The notes beneath the pieces were generated by a model. It did no database searches. It had not been told where the DNA came from and saw only the letters and a program-made list of their open reading frames with translations. From assembly GCA_035500775.1 (NCBI GenBank), contig DATJWY010000289.1, positions 1 to 14,530 on the forward strand: a stretch of DNA of 14,530 nt, in the 5' to 3' direction. This stretch comes from DATJWY01 sp035500775. GTDB taxonomy: Bacteria; Pseudomonadota; Alphaproteobacteria; Acetobacterales; Acetobacteraceae. Each line of letters starts with the position of its first letter. Position 1 is the stretch's first letter. Of this stretch, positions 13,149 through 14,530 are shown piece after piece. The position numbers and the translations under genes were made by a program.

Positions 13149-14405
13149 ATGGACCGGATCCGCATCCGCGGCGGGCGGCCGCTTGCCGGGGAGATCGTCA
13201 TCGGCGGCGCCAAGAACGCGGCGCTGCCGCTGATGGCCGCGGGGCTCCTGACCGATGAGCGCCTCGTGCTCTCCAACGTGCCGCGCCTCGCCGATATCGA
13301 GACGATGGCCGAGTTGCTCGCGCAGCACGGCGTCGCCACGGACCCGGGCCCCACCCGCACCCTCTCGATCGGCGGCGCCATCACCAACACCGAGGCGCCG
13401 TACGACATCGTCAGCAAGATGCGCGCCTCGATCCTCGTGCTCGGCCCGGTGCTCGCGCGCTGCGGCGAGGCGCGGGTGTCGCTCCCCGGCGGCTGCGCCA
13501 TCGGCACCCGCCCGGTCGATCTGCACCTCAAGGGGCTGGAGGCGATGGGGGCCGAGATCCGGCTGGACAATGGCTACGTCAACGCCGCCGCTCCCTCGGG
13601 CCTGCGCGGGGCGGATATCGTCCTGCCCTTCGCCTCGGTGGGCGCCACCGAGAACCTGCTGATGGCGGCGAGCCTCGCGCGCGGCCGCAGCGTCATCGCC
13701 AATGCCGCCCGCGAGCCGGAAATCGACGACCTCGTCGAATGCCTGGTCGCCATGGGCGCCCGCATCGAGGGCGCCGGCACCGGCACGCTGACCATCGAGG
13801 GCCAGCCGCGCCTGCATGGCGCGCATCACCCGATCGTCCCGGACCGGATCGAGACCGGCACCTATGCCTGCGCCGCCGCCATCACCGGCGGCACGCTCCG
13901 CCTGCGCGGCGGCCGGCTCGCGCATCTCGGCGCGGTGGCGCGCGCACTCGGCGAGGCTGGGGTGGAGATGCTTGAGGACGGCGACACGCTGCTGGTGCGC
14001 CGGCGGAACGGGCTGCACGGCGTCGATGTGATGACCGAGCCCTATCCCGGCTTCCCCACCGACATGCAGGCGCAATACCTGGCGCTGATGTCGGTCGCCG
14101 AGGGGGCTGCGATGGTGACGGAAACCATCTTCGAGAACCGGTTCATGCACGTGCCGGAGCTGATCCGCATGGGTGCGCGCATCGCCGTGCACGGGTCTTC
14201 CGCCATCGTGCGCGGCGTGCCGAGGCTCAAGGGCGCGCCTGTGCGGGCGACCGATCTGCGCGCTTCGGTTTCCCTGGTTCTCGCCGGTCTCGCCGCCGAG
14301 GGCGAAACGCTGATCGACCAGGTGTACCACCTGGATCGCGGCTATGAGGCGCTGGAGGAAAAACTCGCCGCCTGCGGCGCCGATATCGAGCGGATATCGG
14401 CGTAA
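13149..14405 (+). CDS. murA: UDP-N-acetylglucosamine 1-carboxyvinyltransferase
   Basis: MurA transfers enolpyruvate from PEP to UDP-GlcNAc, the first committed step of peptidoglycan precursor synthesis in the cytosol. The 418-residue product from ATG 13149 is almost exactly the E. coli length; AAGGAG sits 9 nt upstream, which favours this ATG over the in-frame TTG at 13140. The substrate-binding K22-N23 is present in IGGAKNAALPLMA. The catalytic Cys is C116 in LPGGCAIGTRP, so sensitivity to fosfomycin at this residue is expected. The catalytic Asp falls at residue 305 in FPTDMQAQ, the same number as in E. coli. It follows dcd on the same strand and is followed by a strong hairpin. Confidence 0.98.
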   Translation: MDRIRIRGGRPLAGEIVIGGAKNAALPLMAAGLLTDERLVLSNVPRLADIETMAELLAQHGVATDPGPTRTLSIGGAITNTEAPYDIVSKMRASILVLGPVLARCGEARVSLPGGCAIGTRPVDLHLKGLEAMGAEIRLDNGYVNAAAPSGLRGADIVLPFASVGATENLLMAASLARGRSVIANAAREPEIDDLVECLVAMGARIEGAGTGTLTIEGQPRLHGAHHPIVPDRIETGTYACAAAITGGTLRLRGGRLAHLGAVARALGEAGVEMLEDGDTLLVRRRNGLHGVDVMTEPYPGFPTDMQAQYLALMSVAEGAAMVTETIFENRFMHVPELIRMGARIAVHGSSAIVRGVPRLKGAPVRATDLRASVSLVLAGLAAEGETLIDQVYHLDRGYEALEEKLAACGADIERISA

Positions 14406-14442
14406 CATACCAACCAGCCAATTGATTGACCCACCTGAAAGG

Positions 14443-14461
14443 CCAGGGGCCTTGCCCCTGG
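14443..14461. terminator. Hairpin after murA, part of the GGCCAGGG repeat family
   Basis: CCAGGGGC-CTT-GCCCCTGG is a perfect 8-bp stem with a 3-nt loop, 37 bp after the murA stop. With its flanks (AAAGGCCAGGGG...CCCTGGACCC) it resembles the left arm of the palindromic element at 3502-3620. No T-run follows. It may act as a bidirectional barrier between murA and a convergent gene. Confidence 0.55.
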
Positions 14462-14486
14462 ACCCAGGGGAATCGCGTGACTCACA

Positions 14487-14530
14487 CTATGCGTGACCTT
14501 TCATAACCTTTTCGAGATAGTCGGTGCTCA
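14487..14530 (-). CDS. Possible C-terminal tail of a convergent gene (cut by window edge)
   Basis: On the minus strand the last bases of the window translate, after one partial codon, as STDYLEKVMKGHA followed by TAG (14487-14489). The composition is protein-like and the position, convergent with murA across a hairpin, is sensible. Only 13 codons are visible, so this is tentative and the product cannot be named. Confidence 0.3.
   Translation of the reverse strand, partial: STDYLEKVMKGHA

Noticed and set aside
12939..14408. 489-codon open frame on the minus strand
   Set aside because: Antisense to murA, which has its catalytic Cys116 and Asp305 in the expected places.

Overview
The window looks like chromosome from a high-GC alphaproteobacterium, most likely family Acetobacteraceae. 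This is inference from the strong G/C third-position bias, an alphaproteobacterial gene set (Tim44-like protein, M16 peptidase beside thrC, dcd next to murA) and GC-rich palindromic repeats between genes. No rRNA or species-diagnostic marker is present, so genus is left open.

Layout. (1) Positions 2-811 (+) hold the 3' end of an ATP-grasp ligase gene cut by the window edge. (2) Positions 988-7391 hold a leftward housekeeping run: dapB, thrC, an M16 processing-type peptidase, pmbA/tldE and a membrane-anchored Tim44-domain protein. The gaps (about 130-210 bp) carry strong palindromes, so this is probably several transcripts. (3) Position 7732 begins an intact tRNA-Thr(GGT). (4) Positions 7807 to about 12065 hold accessory DNA: a decayed tyrosine integrase next to the tRNA, an AT-richer stretch, a lipoprotein gene, and a convergent two-gene unit coding for a DUF2092 periplasmic protein and a secreted protein with four 18-residue His-containing repeats. 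(5) From 12134 rightward, core genes resume: a 56-residue basic/proline-rich small protein, dcd and murA. The tail of a convergent gene may enter at 14487.

The main new observation is that the accessory block appears bounded by a direct repeat of the tRNA-Thr 3' end. The 24 nt at 7784-7807 match 12065-12088 at 21 of 24 positions, so about 4.3 kb looks like an old tRNA-targeted integrative element whose integrase is now broken. Inside it, positions 9484-9545 carry a relic of the 3' end and terminator of the small gene at 12134, including a perfect 20-bp match. This shows a second layer of rearrangement.

Functionally, dapB and thrC serve the aspartate-family pathway (lysine/diaminopimelate and threonine). 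murA starts peptidoglycan precursor synthesis, and dcd supplies dUMP precursor from dCTP. The element's surviving cargo is entirely envelope-directed: one lipoprotein and two exported proteins. The DUF2092/repeat-protein pair, with the stop codon of the first inside the ribosome-binding site of the second, is the best candidate here for an undescribed system.
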